A DNA stretch of 64,000 nucleotides from Halodurantibacterium daqingensis (GCF_042666235.1 NZ_JBHTFQ010000003.1:186001-250000), one strand, 5' to 3'; shown: positions 17,543 through 26,320, counted from the first letter of the stretch. Numbers and translations: made by a program. The notes: generated by a model not told the origin, from the sequence alone.

Positions 17543-18154
17543 TTATTCCGCTTCGGCGCCTTCTTCCGCATCCGCGGAACGCAGTCCCGACGGGGCAGTG
17601 ATGTTGGCGATCACGAAGTTCCGGTCGATCGTGGGCTTCACACCTTCGGGCAGTTCCACGTCGCTGATGTGGATGACGTCGCCGATGTTGCGGCCGCTCA
17701 GATCAACGGTGATGTGGTCGGGGATATCCCCCGCGGTCACTTCCAGTTCGACTTCCGGGCGCACCACGGTCAGCGTGCCGCCACGTTTCAGGCCGGGCGC
17801 CTGTTCGTGGTTGATGAAATCGACATGGATGAACAGGTTGATGCGGCTTGTCCGGCGCAGGCGCATCAGATCAAGATGCGTCGGCAGGTCCTTCACCACG
17901 TCGCGCTGCACATTGCGGCAGATGACGCGCACGTCTTCCTGACCTTCGACCTTGAGGTTGAACAGGGTCGAAAGGAAGCGGCCTTGCTTCAGGCGCTTCA
18001 GAAGCGTGTTGTAGTTGATGTTGATGGGAAGCGGGTCTGCGCCGCCACCATAAACGATACCGGGTACGTAGCCCTCACGACGAGCTTGACGAGCGGCCCC
18101 CTTGCCTGTCCCCGTCCGTACCTCGGCGTGAAGATCAGGGATCTCACCAGCCAT
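17543..18154 (-). CDS. rplY: 50S ribosomal protein L25 (CTC form)
   Basis: 5S rRNA-binding ribosomal protein of the long general-stress (CTC) type, 203 residues. The N-terminal L25 domain shows RTGTGKGAARQARREGYVPGIVYGG; quoted in parts, GTGKGAARQARREGYVPG is diagnostic. The C-terminal TL5/CTC domain includes GDIPDHITVDLSGRNIGDVI and VELPEGVKPTIDR. The tail is rich in Glu/Ala, typical for alphaproteobacteria. The ATG is preceded by CCTAGGAGAACCTCT on the coding strand, a good Shine-Dalgarno sequence. It is monocistronic with a strong terminator. Confidence 0.97.
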   Translation of the reverse strand: MAGEIPDLHAEVRTGTGKGAARQARREGYVPGIVYGGGADPLPININYNTLLKRLKQGRFLSTLFNLKVEGQEDVRVICRNVQRDVVKDLPTHLDLMRLRRTSRINLFIHVDFINHEQAPGLKRGGTLTVVRPEVELEVTAGDIPDHITVDLSGRNIGDVIHISDVELPEGVKPTIDRNFVIANITAPSGLRSADAEEGAEAE

Positions 18155-18361
18155 AGAGGTTCTCCTAGGTTATGCGGACATCCTCCAAGGGTGCATGCCC
18201 GCGTGAACCTGCGCCTATAGGGCAGATTCGCGGCCTTGCAAAGCCGAAATACGCAGGCGGCGGTGCGGATGTGGCATCCATGCGGCAGGCTGCGCAAGCG
18301 CCCTGCGGGCCGGGACAGATTTCACTGGACGGGACGGCAGGCGGACGATAAGGCCAGCAGC

Positions 18362-18421
18362 ATGATCAACAGCGTTTTCCTTTCCCGCACGCTGCGACGC
18401 CGACGCACCACCCGCGTCTGA
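18362..18421 (+). CDS. Candidate arginine-rich leader peptide of argDF
   Basis: A 19-codon frame, MINSVFLSRTLRRRRTTRV, ends 121 nt before the argD start. Six residues are arginine (positions 9, 12-15 and 18), clustered at the end as in attenuator leader peptides, and AAGG lies 9 nt upstream of its ATG. A strong hairpin follows before argD. The layout suggests translation-coupled attenuation by arginine supply, but GC-rich DNA often gives Arg codons by chance and I know of no firmly established arginine leader peptide of this type, so the call is tentative. The rest of 18155-18361 contains only the rplY leader region. Confidence 0.35.
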   Translation: MINSVFLSRTLRRRRTTRV

Positions 18422-18478
18422 CGTCCGATCCCGCGCGCGCTGCGCGCATGCCCACCCCTCTCTGATCTGATGCCGACC

Positions 18479-18520
18479 GCCCAAGTTGACTTGTGCCTGT
18501 GGCTTTGGCACGTCTTGGGC
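18479..18520 (+). promoter_or_regulatory. Strong hairpin upstream of argD
   Basis: The uninterrupted 3' arm GGCACGTCTTGGGC (18507-18520) pairs with GCCCAA (18479-18484), GAC (18488-18490) and GTGCC (18493-18497) on the 5' side, leaving bulges of 3 and 2 nt and a 9-nt loop. That is 14 base pairs ending 22 nt before the argD ATG. The following CTTAACAAC is a poor U-tract, so it could be an attenuator terminator or a structure that controls translation start. Confidence 0.5.
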
Positions 18521-18542
18521 CTTAACAACAGGATTCCATCGC

Positions 18543-19718
18543 ATGATCCCCTCGGTACTTCCCAATTACAACCGCGCGCCGCTGTCATTTGCAAAAGGCG
18601 AGGGCAGCTGGCTGATCACCGAGGACGGGCGCCGATTTCTGGACCTTGGCGCCGGCATCGCCGTCAACGTGCTGGGCCATGCAAACCCCGCGCTGGTCGA
18701 GGCGCTGACCGAACAGGCGGGCAAGGTCTGGCATGTGTCGAACCTTTACCAGATCCCGCAGCAGCAGGCGCTGGCGGATGCGCTGGTGCAGAAAACCTTT
18801 GCCGACACCGTCTTTTTCACCAATTCCGGCACCGAGGCGGCGGAGCTTGCGATCAAGATGGTCCGCAAGTACTGGAATGACCAGGGCGCGCCGGACCGGA
18901 TCGAGATCATCGCCTTCGAGGGTGCCTTCCATGGCCGCTCGACAGGGGCGATCGCGGCTGCGGGGTCAGAGAAGATGACCAAGGGCTTCGGGCCGCTCAT
19001 GCCCGGGTTTCGCCAGCTTCCCTATGGCGATCTGGAGGCGCTGAAGGCCGCGATCAGCGACCGGACCGCCGCCGTGATGATCGAGCCGGTGCAGGGCGAA
19101 GGCGGCATCCGTGTGCTGCCCGATGCGTTCCTTCGGGCACTGCGCGCGCTTTGCGATGCAACGGGCGCCCTTCTGGTCTTTGACGAGGTCCAGTGCGGCA
19201 TGGGCCGGACAGGCCGCCTTTTTGCGCATGAATGGTCGGGCGTCACGCCGGATATCATGATGGTGGCCAAGGGCATCGGCGGCGGCTTCCCGCTGGGGGC
19301 GGTGCTGGCGACTGAAAAGGCGGCATCGGCAATGGGCGTGGGCAGCCATGGCTCGACCTATGGCGGCAATCCGCTGGCCTGCGCCGTGGGCGCACGCGTC
19401 ATGGACATTGTCGCGGACGAGGCCTTTCTTGCCGAGGTCAGCCGCAAGGCCGGCTTCTTCCGGCAGCGGCTTGAAGGGCTGGTGGCATCGCATCCCGACG
19501 TCTTCGAGGAAGTGCGCGGCCTGGGGCTGATGCTGGGCCTCAAATGCCGGGTGCCGAACCTTGATGTGGTCAAGGCTGCTTATGACGAAGGCCTGCTGAT
19601 GGTTCCGGCGGCGGATAACGTGATCCGGCTTCTGCCCGCGCTCAATATTTCGGAAGCCGATCTGGCCGAAGCGGTCGCCCGGATTGATCGCACTGCGGCA
19701 CATTTCGGGGGGCAGTGA
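18543..19718 (+). CDS. argD: Acetylornithine aminotransferase
   Basis: Class III PLP-dependent aminotransferase converting N-acetylglutamate semialdehyde to acetylornithine; in many bacteria it also serves the lysine pathway. With ATG at 18543 it has 391 residues. The PLP-binding lysine is K243 in MMVAKGIGGGFPLGAV; LLVFDEVQCGMGRTG and GSHGSTYGGNPLACAV are further family motifs. The N-terminus NYNRAPLSFAKGEG and EDGRRFLDLGAGIAVN match ArgD well. A TTG-type extension to 18486 runs through the hairpin and is unlikely. argF begins 1 nt after the stop, so argD and argF form an operon. Confidence 0.96.
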   Translation: MIPSVLPNYNRAPLSFAKGEGSWLITEDGRRFLDLGAGIAVNVLGHANPALVEALTEQAGKVWHVSNLYQIPQQQALADALVQKTFADTVFFTNSGTEAAELAIKMVRKYWNDQGAPDRIEIIAFEGAFHGRSTGAIAAAGSEKMTKGFGPLMPGFRQLPYGDLEALKAAISDRTAAVMIEPVQGEGGIRVLPDAFLRALRALCDATGALLVFDEVQCGMGRTGRLFAHEWSGVTPDIMMVAKGIGGGFPLGAVLATEKAASAMGVGSHGSTYGGNPLACAVGARVMDIVADEAFLAEVSRKAGFFRQRLEGLVASHPDVFEEVRGLGLMLGLKCRVPNLDVVKAAYDEGLLMVPAADNVIRLLPALNISEADLAEAVARIDRTAAHFGGQ

Positions 19719-19719
19719 C

Positions 19720-20646
19720 GTGAATCACTTCCTGGATATTCACACGACGACTGCGGCTGACCTGCGCGCGATCATCGACCAGGCTGCGGCAATGAAACGG
19801 GCGCGCAACGGCCTGCCCAAGGGCACGCCCGATGCCGAACAACCACTTGCCGGACGGATGGTGGCGCTGATCTTCGAGAAGCCCTCGACCCGGACGCGCG
19901 TGTCCTTTGATGTGGGCGTGCGGCAGATGGGTGGCCAGACGATGGTGCTGTCGGGCAAGGAGATGCAGCTTGGCCATGGCGAAACGATCGCCGATACCGC
20001 CCGGGTGCTGTCGCGCTATGTCGACATGATCATGATCCGCACCTTCGAGGAGACGGTGCTGCAGGAAATGGCGGAATATGCCGATGTGCCGGTCATCAAT
20101 GGCCTTACGAACCGCACCCATCCCTGCCAGATCATGGCCGACATCCTGACTTACGAGGAACACCGCGGCCCCATCCGCGGCCGCAAGGTGGTATGGTCGG
20201 GCGATGGCAACAACGTCTGCGCCTCGTTCCTTCATGCGGCAGGGCAGTTCGGCTTCGACTTCACCTTCACCGGACCCGAAACGCTTGACCCGGAACCCGA
20301 GTTCGTCGCACTTGCCCGCGCCCAAGGCGTGCAGGTCGAAATCGAGCGTGACCCGGCGCGGGCGGTCGAGGGGGCCGACCTCGTGGTCACCGATACCTGG
20401 GTGTCGATGCATGACAGCCAGTCGATGCGTGAACGGCGCCACAACCAGCTGCGCGGCTATCAGGTGAACGAGGCGCTGATGGCGCGGGCCAAGCCCGATG
20501 CGCTGTTCATGCACTGCCTGCCGGCTCATCGTGAGGATGAGGTCACCAGTGCCGTGATGGACGGCCCGCATTCGGTAATCTTCGACGAGGCGGAAAACCG
20601 GTTGCACGCGCAAAAGGCGGTCATGCGCTGGTGCCTGGGGGTCTGA
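19720..20646 (+). CDS. argF: Ornithine carbamoyltransferase
   Basis: Makes citrulline from ornithine and carbamoyl phosphate. I placed the start at GTG 19720, 1 nt after the argD stop; it gives 308 residues beginning with NHFLDIHTT, the usual Rhodobacterales length and start. The carbamoyl-phosphate motif is EKPSTRTRVSFDVG, followed by the HPCQIMADI segment, the ornithine-binding DTWVSM and the cysteine loop FMHCLPAHR. The open frame upstream overlaps argD out of register and lacks family similarity. argG and argH are not in view, so the pathway is split. Confidence 0.97.
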   Translation: MNHFLDIHTTTAADLRAIIDQAAAMKRARNGLPKGTPDAEQPLAGRMVALIFEKPSTRTRVSFDVGVRQMGGQTMVLSGKEMQLGHGETIADTARVLSRYVDMIMIRTFEETVLQEMAEYADVPVINGLTNRTHPCQIMADILTYEEHRGPIRGRKVVWSGDGNNVCASFLHAAGQFGFDFTFTGPETLDPEPEFVALARAQGVQVEIERDPARAVEGADLVVTDTWVSMHDSQSMRERRHNQLRGYQVNEALMARAKPDALFMHCLPAHREDEVTSAVMDGPHSVIFDEAENRLHAQKAVMRWCLGV

Positions 20647-20653
20647 GCCTGCT

Positions 20654-23113
20654 TCAGGTGCCGCGCGGCTTGGCGCGCAGCGTCGGATCTGCGACCGTCG
20701 GATCTTCGGGCCAGGGATGGCGGGGGTAGCGCCCCCGCATATCCTTGCGCACGTCCAGATACGAGCTTTTCCAGAATCCGGGCAGATCCATGGTGACCTG
20801 CACAGGCTTTGCGCCCGGCGACAGCAGCGTGATGCGCAGTGGCATCCGGGCAGGCCCCACGGTGGGGTGGGTGGTGACGCCGAACAGTTCTTGCAGGCGG
20901 AGCGTGATCCCCGGGGCGGGGCCGTCGTAATCGATCGGCACGCGGCGCCCCAGCGGGGTTTCGAAATGTGCGGGCGCCAGCCGGTCCAGCACCTGCATCT
21001 GATCCCAGCTCAGGCTTTGGCGCAGCGGTTCCAGAAGGTCGAGCGCGCGCAGATCGCCTTCCGAGCGGCAGCGGCCAAGATGGGGCAGAAGCCAGTCCTC
21101 GGCGCGGGCAAGGAGGGCGGCATCGCTCATGTCGGGCAGATCCGCACCCTGGCTGCGCAGAAGATCGACCCTTGCGCGGAACCGACGGGCGGCATCGGAC
21201 ATGCCGCACAGATCAAGGCCGAGGTCGCGCACCCCCGCAAGCGCCGCGCGGGCGATCGCCTCGGTCGGGGCATCCGGCCACACCCGATCATCAAGCACGA
21301 GAGCACCCAGCCGTTCCTGACGCCGCGCCAGCACCCGGCGTTCGCGGGACGACCATTCGCAGATATCGTGCCCGCGGATCTCCTTGGCGAAAAGCTTGCG
21401 CAGCGAGGGTTCGGAAATCTCCAGCGCCTGACGGATTCGTGCCTCGCGGCTGTCCCCGTCCAGATCGGTTGCGACAATCAGCCGGGCCCGGCCCATCGGA
21501 TCGTCTGGCGCAAATACGGCGCCCTTGCCGCCAGAGAGGACGTAGCGGGGCGCATCGCCCCGGCGGCGCAAGCCGATCCGGTCCGGATAGGCAAGCGCCG
21601 CCATTTCGGCGGCCGTAAAGCCATCTCTGGCCGCGACAAGCCGGGCGAGCCGCCCCGCCTCGGCACGGATGCGGTCGAGGCCGGCCCGATTGATCTGATG
21701 TGGGCGGCGCTGCGCAAAGGCGCGCGGATCGCGCAGCGCCTCAAGCCGCAGCGCAAGGTCGGCCGGTGCGCCCCGCAACGGATCCCGATCGGCGAGCAAC
21801 GCGGCAAGCGGGGCCGCATCGCGCCCGGCGACGAGCATCATGTGACCAAGCCGCGGGTGCAGGGGGAGGGCCGCCAGCCTGCGCCCATGGTCGGTGATAC
21901 GGCCCGATCCGTCCAGCGCGCCCAGATCCCGCAGCAGGCTTCGCGCCTCGCTGAGGGCGGGGGCAGGAGGCGGGCTGAGAAAGGCAAGCCCTTCGGCCCC
22001 GCCCCACAAGGCCAGTTCCAGCGCAAGCCCGGCCAGATCGGCGGCCTCGATTTCGGCCGGCGGGTAGGGCAGCAGCGCGCCTTCCTCGCCCCGGGTCCAG
22101 AGCCGGAAGCAGACCCCCGGCGCCACGCGGCCCGCCCGCCCCCGGCGCTGCTCGGCCTCGGCGCGCGTGACCCGTTCGGTCACCAGCCGGGTCATCCCTG
22201 ACCCGGGGTCGAAACGCGCCCGTCGTGCCCGGCCGGCGTCCACGACAACCCGCACATCGGGAATGGTGAGCGAGGTCTCGGCGATCGAGGTTGCCAGCAC
22301 CACCTTGCGCTGACCTGTGGGCGCGGGGGCAAGCGCCGCGCGCTGTGCTGCGAAGTCCATGGCGCCGAACAGCGGATGCAGGCTTGTTCCCGGGGGAACC
22401 CTTCCGGCCAGTGCGGCTTCGACGCGCCGGATCTCGCCCTCGCCGGGCAGGAAGGCCAGAAGCCCGCCTTCGGTACTTTCCAGCGCCTCGACGATCAGAT
22501 CGGCCGTGGCGCTTTCCAGCCGGCGTTCCTTCGGGACGGGGCGCTGCAGCCAGTGCGTCTCGACGGGAAAGGCCCGCCCTTCCGACGTCAGGATGGGCGC
22601 ATCATCCAGAAGCTGCGCCACCGGTGCGGCATCCAGCGTCGCCGACATCACAAGCAGCAGAAGATCCGCGCGCAGGGCATTGCGCACCTCCCAGGCTAGG
22701 GCGAGCCCGAGATCGGCGTTGAGAGAGCGTTCGTGGAATTCGTCGAACAGCAGCGCGCCCGCGCCTTCCAGTCCCGGATCGGACTGGATCTGCCGGGTCA
22801 GGATGCCCTCGGTGACAACCTCGATCCGCGTGGCGGCGCTGACCCGCGCCTCGCCGCGGATCCGGTAGCCTACCGTGGCGCCGACCGGTTCACCCAGTGT
22901 TTCCGCCATGCGTTCAGCGGCGGCGCGTGCGGCCAGCCGGCGCGGTTCCAGCATGATGATCCGTCCTTGCACCAGGCCAGCGTGCAACAGCGCAAGCGGC
23001 ACGCGCGTTGTCTTGCCCGCGCCGGGCGGGGCCTGCAACACGGCCCTGCCGGATCGGCGCAGCGCGTCGATCAGGTCGGGCAGAACGGAATCAATCGGCA
23101 GGGCGTCGGTCAC
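20654..23113 (-). CDS. hrpB: ATP-dependent helicase HrpB
   Basis: DExH-box helicase of the HrpA/HrpB family, about 819 residues. Motif I is QAPPGAGKTTRVPLALL, motif II LLFDEFHERSLNADL (the DEFH form usual in HrpB), motif III VMSATLDA, and motif VI QRRGRAGRVAPG. The HA2 and HrpB-specific C-terminal domains follow, ending in SSYLDVRKDMRGRYPRHPWP, which is diagnostic. I chose GTG at 23113, 7 nt after the stop of the preceding gene; an ATG at 23149 would overlap it by 29 nt. The cellular role of HrpB is poorly known; it is inferred to remodel RNA-protein complexes. Confidence 0.93.
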   Translation of the reverse strand: MTDALPIDSVLPDLIDALRRSGRAVLQAPPGAGKTTRVPLALLHAGLVQGRIIMLEPRRLAARAAAERMAETLGEPVGATVGYRIRGEARVSAATRIEVVTEGILTRQIQSDPGLEGAGALLFDEFHERSLNADLGLALAWEVRNALRADLLLLVMSATLDAAPVAQLLDDAPILTSEGRAFPVETHWLQRPVPKERRLESATADLIVEALESTEGGLLAFLPGEGEIRRVEAALAGRVPPGTSLHPLFGAMDFAAQRAALAPAPTGQRKVVLATSIAETSLTIPDVRVVVDAGRARRARFDPGSGMTRLVTERVTRAEAEQRRGRAGRVAPGVCFRLWTRGEEGALLPYPPAEIEAADLAGLALELALWGGAEGLAFLSPPPAPALSEARSLLRDLGALDGSGRITDHGRRLAALPLHPRLGHMMLVAGRDAAPLAALLADRDPLRGAPADLALRLEALRDPRAFAQRRPHQINRAGLDRIRAEAGRLARLVAARDGFTAAEMAALAYPDRIGLRRRGDAPRYVLSGGKGAVFAPDDPMGRARLIVATDLDGDSREARIRQALEISEPSLRKLFAKEIRGHDICEWSSRERRVLARRQERLGALVLDDRVWPDAPTEAIARAALAGVRDLGLDLCGMSDAARRFRARVDLLRSQGADLPDMSDAALLARAEDWLLPHLGRCRSEGDLRALDLLEPLRQSLSWDQMQVLDRLAPAHFETPLGRRVPIDYDGPAPGITLRLQELFGVTTHPTVGPARMPLRITLLSPGAKPVQVTMDLPGFWKSSYLDVRKDMRGRYPRHPWPEDPTVADPTLRAKPRGT

Positions 23114-23120
23114 GCGCCCC

Positions 23121-23834
23121 TTATCGCCGGCGCAGCACCGCCCGTCCATAGACCGAGTCCATCGTCACCTCCTGCACGCGGGCGATATCGTCGCTCAGCG
23201 AATAGGTGATACGGAAGGGGAAGGTCTGGCGTTCGCTCATCTCGCGCTCGGAATAGCCGGCAACGCGGCGGTATTCGCCGGTGCAGGTGACGCGACCATC
23301 GGCCTCCCGGCGGTTGCCGATCGCCACTTCGCTGCGGCGGCGGCCGTCGAATATCGCGATCCGATGCGTGCAGGCCTGTGCCTCGGGGATGTCGCGCAGC
23401 GCGGCAAAGAGGGCGGTCAGCGGATCGACGGTGCCGGCCTGCGTAGAGGGATCGACATCGCGCGCATCGGGTTCGCGCGGCGGCGAATAGCTCATGACCT
23501 GCGGCACGCCGTTGCGGAATTCCATGGCCGATGCCGACTGCCGCCGTCCCGTGTCGCTGGACCCTTCGTAGCTGACCGGCACGAAACGGTTGTTGCTTAC
23601 AATCCCCCGGACGGCAGCGTCATAGCGGATCTTGCGCATGGCACCGATGATGCCGGCGCTTTCCATGCGACCGTTCACGGCGTATTGGCCGTCGCGCTCG
23701 ACCGCGGAATAGACGAAGGTGCCGGCGCGCAACCCAAGGATGTTGAGGTCGAACGCTGCCTGCGTTTCATAGGCCAAGGCCGGGCCCGAGGCGGCAATGG
23801 CAAGGGTCAGGGCAAGAATGCGGCGTTTCAGCAT
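23121..23834 (-). CDS. DUF3108 domain-containing secreted protein
   Basis: A 237-residue exported protein with a signal peptide (residues 1 to about 21, ending GPALA before YETQAAFDL). The mature region has the DUF3108 pattern: an N-terminal NILGLRAGTFVYSA, a central PPREPDARDVDPSTQAGTVD with DPLTALF, and a C-terminal beta-rich part. Proteins of this family are periplasmic with lipid-binding-like beta folds and no established function. The start is ATG 23834, because the earlier frame start adds a stretch with no signal. It lies immediately upstream of hrpB (7-nt gap) and is probably co-transcribed with it. Confidence 0.8.
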   Translation of the reverse strand: MLKRRILALTLAIAASGPALAYETQAAFDLNILGLRAGTFVYSAVERDGQYAVNGRMESAGIIGAMRKIRYDAAVRGIVSNNRFVPVSYEGSSDTGRRQSASAMEFRNGVPQVMSYSPPREPDARDVDPSTQAGTVDPLTALFAALRDIPEAQACTHRIAIFDGRRRSEVAIGNRREADGRVTCTGEYRRVAGYSEREMSERQTFPFRITYSLSDDIARVQEVTMDSVYGRAVLRRR

Positions 23835-23983
23835 GATCCGTCCTTTCGTGCATCCGCCCGCCAGCGCAAGCGGCAGCATCCGGCATGGGCCGGGCCAACA
23901 TGCTGGACATACACCTCAGCCCCGGGGCATCAATCCCCCGATGGCTCACCATTGGTGACAGTTTCGTAATCGGAGAGGCCCGG

Positions 23984-25000
23984 ATGGACACGACAGATCT
24001 GGCGCAGGGCGTTGCTGCGGGTGACCGCCGGGCGCTTGCCCGCGCGATCACGCTGGTCGAAAGCGGCCGGCCCGACCATCGCCAGGCGGCCCGTGCGTTG
24101 CTGGAACAGCTGGCCGGGCTTGGCCGGCAAAGCCTTCGTATCGGTCTTTCCGGCACGCCAGGGGTCGGAAAATCCACCTTTATCGAGACCTTCGGCCAGA
24201 TGCTGACGGGGCAGGGTCTGCGTGTGGCGGTGCTCGCCGTGGATCCCTCGTCGACCCGCTCCGGCGGCTCGATTCTGGGCGACAAGACGCGGATGGAACG
24301 GCTGAGCCGCGATCCGCGCGCCTTCATCCGCCCATCGCCCAGCCAGACCGAGCTGGGCGGTGTGGCGCGCCGGACCCGCGAAGCCGTGGCCCTGTGCGAG
24401 GCGGCGGGCTTCGATATCGTGCTGATCGAAACGGTGGGCGTGGGTCAGTCTGAAACGCTGGTGGCCGAAATGTGCGATCTCTTCGTGCTGTTGCTGGCGC
24501 CCGCTGGCGGAGACGAGTTGCAGGGGGTGAAGCGCGGGATCATGGAGATTGCGGACATCATCCTTGTAAACAAGGCGGATGGAGAGTTGAAGGCCGCGGC
24601 GCAGCGCACCTGCGCCGACTATGCCGGCGCCCTGCGTCTGCTGCGCAAGCGGCCGCAGGATCCAGAGGGTTATCCGCTGGCAATGACCGTTTCCGCGCTT
24701 GATGCGCTGGGCCTGCAGGAGGCCTGGCGCAGGATGCAGGCTCTGGCGGACTGGCGAAGGGATCACGGCTTCTGGGCGGCACGCCGCAGCGAGCAGGCGC
24801 GGCACTGGTTCGAGGAAGAGGTGCGCCAGGGGCTTCTGCAGCGGCTGACGGCGGATCCGGTGCAGCGTGCCCGGATGGCGCGGATCGGCGCAAGTGTCGC
24901 CGAGGGGCGCACGACGCCGGGCGCTGCGGCCGCGCGCGTTCTTGCCCTGCTTGATAATCCGGGGGATGAATCGCTTGACGCCCCCGCCGATTGCCCGTAA
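23984..25000 (+). CDS. meaB: Methylmalonyl-CoA mutase-associated GTPase MeaB
   Basis: G3E-family GTPase that gates adenosylcobalamin loading and protects methylmalonyl-CoA mutase (or ethylmalonyl-CoA mutase). The 338-residue protein has the P-loop GLSGTPGVGKSTFIE, the SSTRSGGSILGDKTRM base (switch region), IVLIETVGVGQSE, DELQGVKRGIMEIADI and the NKADG specificity motif. The ATG at 23984 with GGAGAGG upstream is best. The mutase gene is not adjacent. The window also encodes propionyl-CoA synthetase at 35-37 kb, which feeds the same pathway, but the two are about 10 kb apart and not co-transcribed. An ArgK name used in older annotations is misleading. Confidence 0.93.
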   Translation: MDTTDLAQGVAAGDRRALARAITLVESGRPDHRQAARALLEQLAGLGRQSLRIGLSGTPGVGKSTFIETFGQMLTGQGLRVAVLAVDPSSTRSGGSILGDKTRMERLSRDPRAFIRPSPSQTELGGVARRTREAVALCEAAGFDIVLIETVGVGQSETLVAEMCDLFVLLLAPAGGDELQGVKRGIMEIADIILVNKADGELKAAAQRTCADYAGALRLLRKRPQDPEGYPLAMTVSALDALGLQEAWRRMQALADWRRDHGFWAARRSEQARHWFEEEVRQGLLQRLTADPVQRARMARIGASVAEGRTTPGAAAARVLALLDNPGDESLDAPADCP

Positions 25001-25069
25001 ACGGCCCCGATGGAATTCGGGGTGTGCCACCGGCCGCGCCCCTGTGGAATTTGGACAAGGATCAAGACC

Positions 25070-25363
25070 ATGTCGCGCGTTTGCGAACTGAGTGGAAAAG
25101 GCCCCATGACTGGCAACAATGTCAGCCATGCCAACAACAAGACCCGTCGCCGCTTTCTGCCGAACCTGAACGAGGTGACGCTGATCTCCGACGCGCTGGG
25201 CCAGTCGTTCAAGCTGCGGATCTCGGCCGCCGCCCTGCGTTCGGTCGACCACCGTGGCGGGCTTGACGCCTTCCTCGCCAAGGCGAAGGACGAAGAGCTT
25301 TCGGCGAAGGCGCTGAAGATCAAGAAAGAGATCGCCAAGGCGCAGGCGCAGGCCGCAGCCTGA
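25070..25363 (+). CDS. rpmB: 50S ribosomal protein L28
   Basis: Ribosomal large-subunit protein, 97 residues with ATG at 25070. It begins MSRVCELSGKGPMTGNNVSH and continues with KTRRRFLPNLNEVTL and the RISAAALRSVDHRGGLDAFL core; the alphaproteobacterial form is longer than the 78-residue E. coli protein owing to a helical C-terminal tail. The usual partner rpmG is not adjacent. An AAGG sequence lies about 8 nt before the ATG. A terminator closes the gene. Confidence 0.97.
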   Translation: MSRVCELSGKGPMTGNNVSHANNKTRRRFLPNLNEVTLISDALGQSFKLRISAAALRSVDHRGGLDAFLAKAKDEELSAKALKIKKEIAKAQAQAAA

Positions 25364-25388
25364 ACCCGACTGCCGGTGAAAGTGTCGC

Positions 25389-25411
25389 AGCCCCGCCTTG
25401 GCGGGGCTTTC
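25389..25411 (+). terminator. Rho-independent terminator of rpmB
   Basis: Stem AGCCCCGC (25389-25396) and GCGGGGCT (25401-25408) with a 4-nt loop, followed by TTTC. It begins 26 nt after the rpmB stop. The T tract is short, so termination may be incomplete. Confidence 0.75.
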
Positions 25412-25458
25412 GCATTTTGACTTTTGCCGGCAGGCGCGATCGATTACAGCTTTCGCTC

Positions 25459-25809
25459 ATGGCTGCGCTGCGACCCTTTCTGGCCCTTCTTCTGTGCCTG
25501 GTGCTGATCGGCACCGGCGGGGCAATGGCCGTTGCCCGTGGCGAAATGGCCGGGGCACAAGAACTGGTAATCTGCACCGAACATGGGCAGGCGACCGTCT
25601 ATCTTGATGCCCGGGGGCGGCCAACGGGGGCCGGTCATATCTGTCCCGACTGCACCATGGGAACGCTCGCTTCGGCGCCTGTTGTTGCAGCGCTGCCGTT
25701 GCCCAGTGATGCGGCCCGGGCGGCCGAATTACGTCTTCCGGCGCCGCGCCTGCCCGACGATCTCATTCCCGGGCCCGTCCGTGCCCGCGATCCTCCTGTC
25801 TGGTCCTGA
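25459..25809 (+). CDS. Small exported Cys-motif protein (DUF2946-like)
   Basis: A 116-residue protein starting at ATG 25459 with a hydrophobic export signal (RPFLALLLCLVLIGTGGAMA). The mature part has VICTEHGQATVY followed by GHICPDCTMG, a C-x2-H...H-x-C-x2-C arrangement that could bind metal, then a Pro-rich tail. The pattern resembles the DUF2946 group often found in copper-handling gene clusters, but the match is from memory. The gene directly precedes a PCu(A)C copper chaperone (37-nt gap), which strengthens the idea of a periplasmic copper role. No TonB receptor or copper ATPase is adjacent. Confidence 0.65.
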   Translation: MAALRPFLALLLCLVLIGTGGAMAVARGEMAGAQELVICTEHGQATVYLDARGRPTGAGHICPDCTMGTLASAPVVAALPLPSDAARAAELRLPAPRLPDDLIPGPVRARDPPVWS

Positions 25810-25846
25810 ACCTTTCGATTCAAGACACGAGAACAGGATATGACAG

Positions 25847-26320
25847 ATGCTTATTGCAAGAACCCTGGTTGCCGCCGCGCTGGCGGCCCTTGCCGTGCCG
25901 GCGGTTGCCCATGACGGGATGGCGGTGCGCGATGCCTATGTGCGCGTCTCCGGCCCCAGTGCCAAATCGGGCGCCGCCTTCATGGTGATCGAAAACCACC
26001 GTGCCATCGACGACCGCTTGATCGCGGCCCGCTCGGACGCGGCAGAACGGCTGGAGATCCACACCCACACCCAGGATGATGCCGGCGTGATGCGCATGGT
26101 TGAAATCGAGGACGGAATCCTCATCCCCGCAGGCGAGGAACACGCATTGTCCCGGGGCGGCGATCACCTGATGTTCCTGGGCCTCACCGCGCCGCTGGAT
26201 CATGGCGACGCGGTCAGCGTGACGCTGATCTTCGAACAATCGGGCGAACTTGAGGTAGAGATACCCGTGGATCTCGAGCGACAGGATATGCCGGCGCAGC
26301 GCCCCGTCCACAGCCACTGA
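25847..26320 (+). CDS. Periplasmic copper chaperone PCu(A)C
   Basis: A 157-residue secreted protein that delivers Cu(I) to cytochrome c oxidase CuA/CuB sites in the periplasm. It has a signal peptide (residues 1-21) and the fold signature VRVSGPSAKSGAAFMVIEN. The copper ligands follow the H-x-n-M...H-x-M pattern: EIHTHTQDDAGVMRM, then a later GGDHLMFLGL. This is the diagnostic pattern of the family. The preceding small Cys protein likely belongs to the same transcription unit. A Sco protein, the common partner, is not adjacent. Confidence 0.9.
   Translation: MLIARTLVAAALAALAVPAVAHDGMAVRDAYVRVSGPSAKSGAAFMVIENHRAIDDRLIAARSDAAERLEIHTHTQDDAGVMRMVEIEDGILIPAGEEHALSRGGDHLMFLGLTAPLDHGDAVSVTLIFEQSGELEVEIPVDLERQDMPAQRPVHSH

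Noticed and set aside
17302..17571. Ninety-codon extension of otsB
   Set aside because: It passes through the rplY terminator and overlaps the rplY 3' end; the HAD motif fits a start at 17301.
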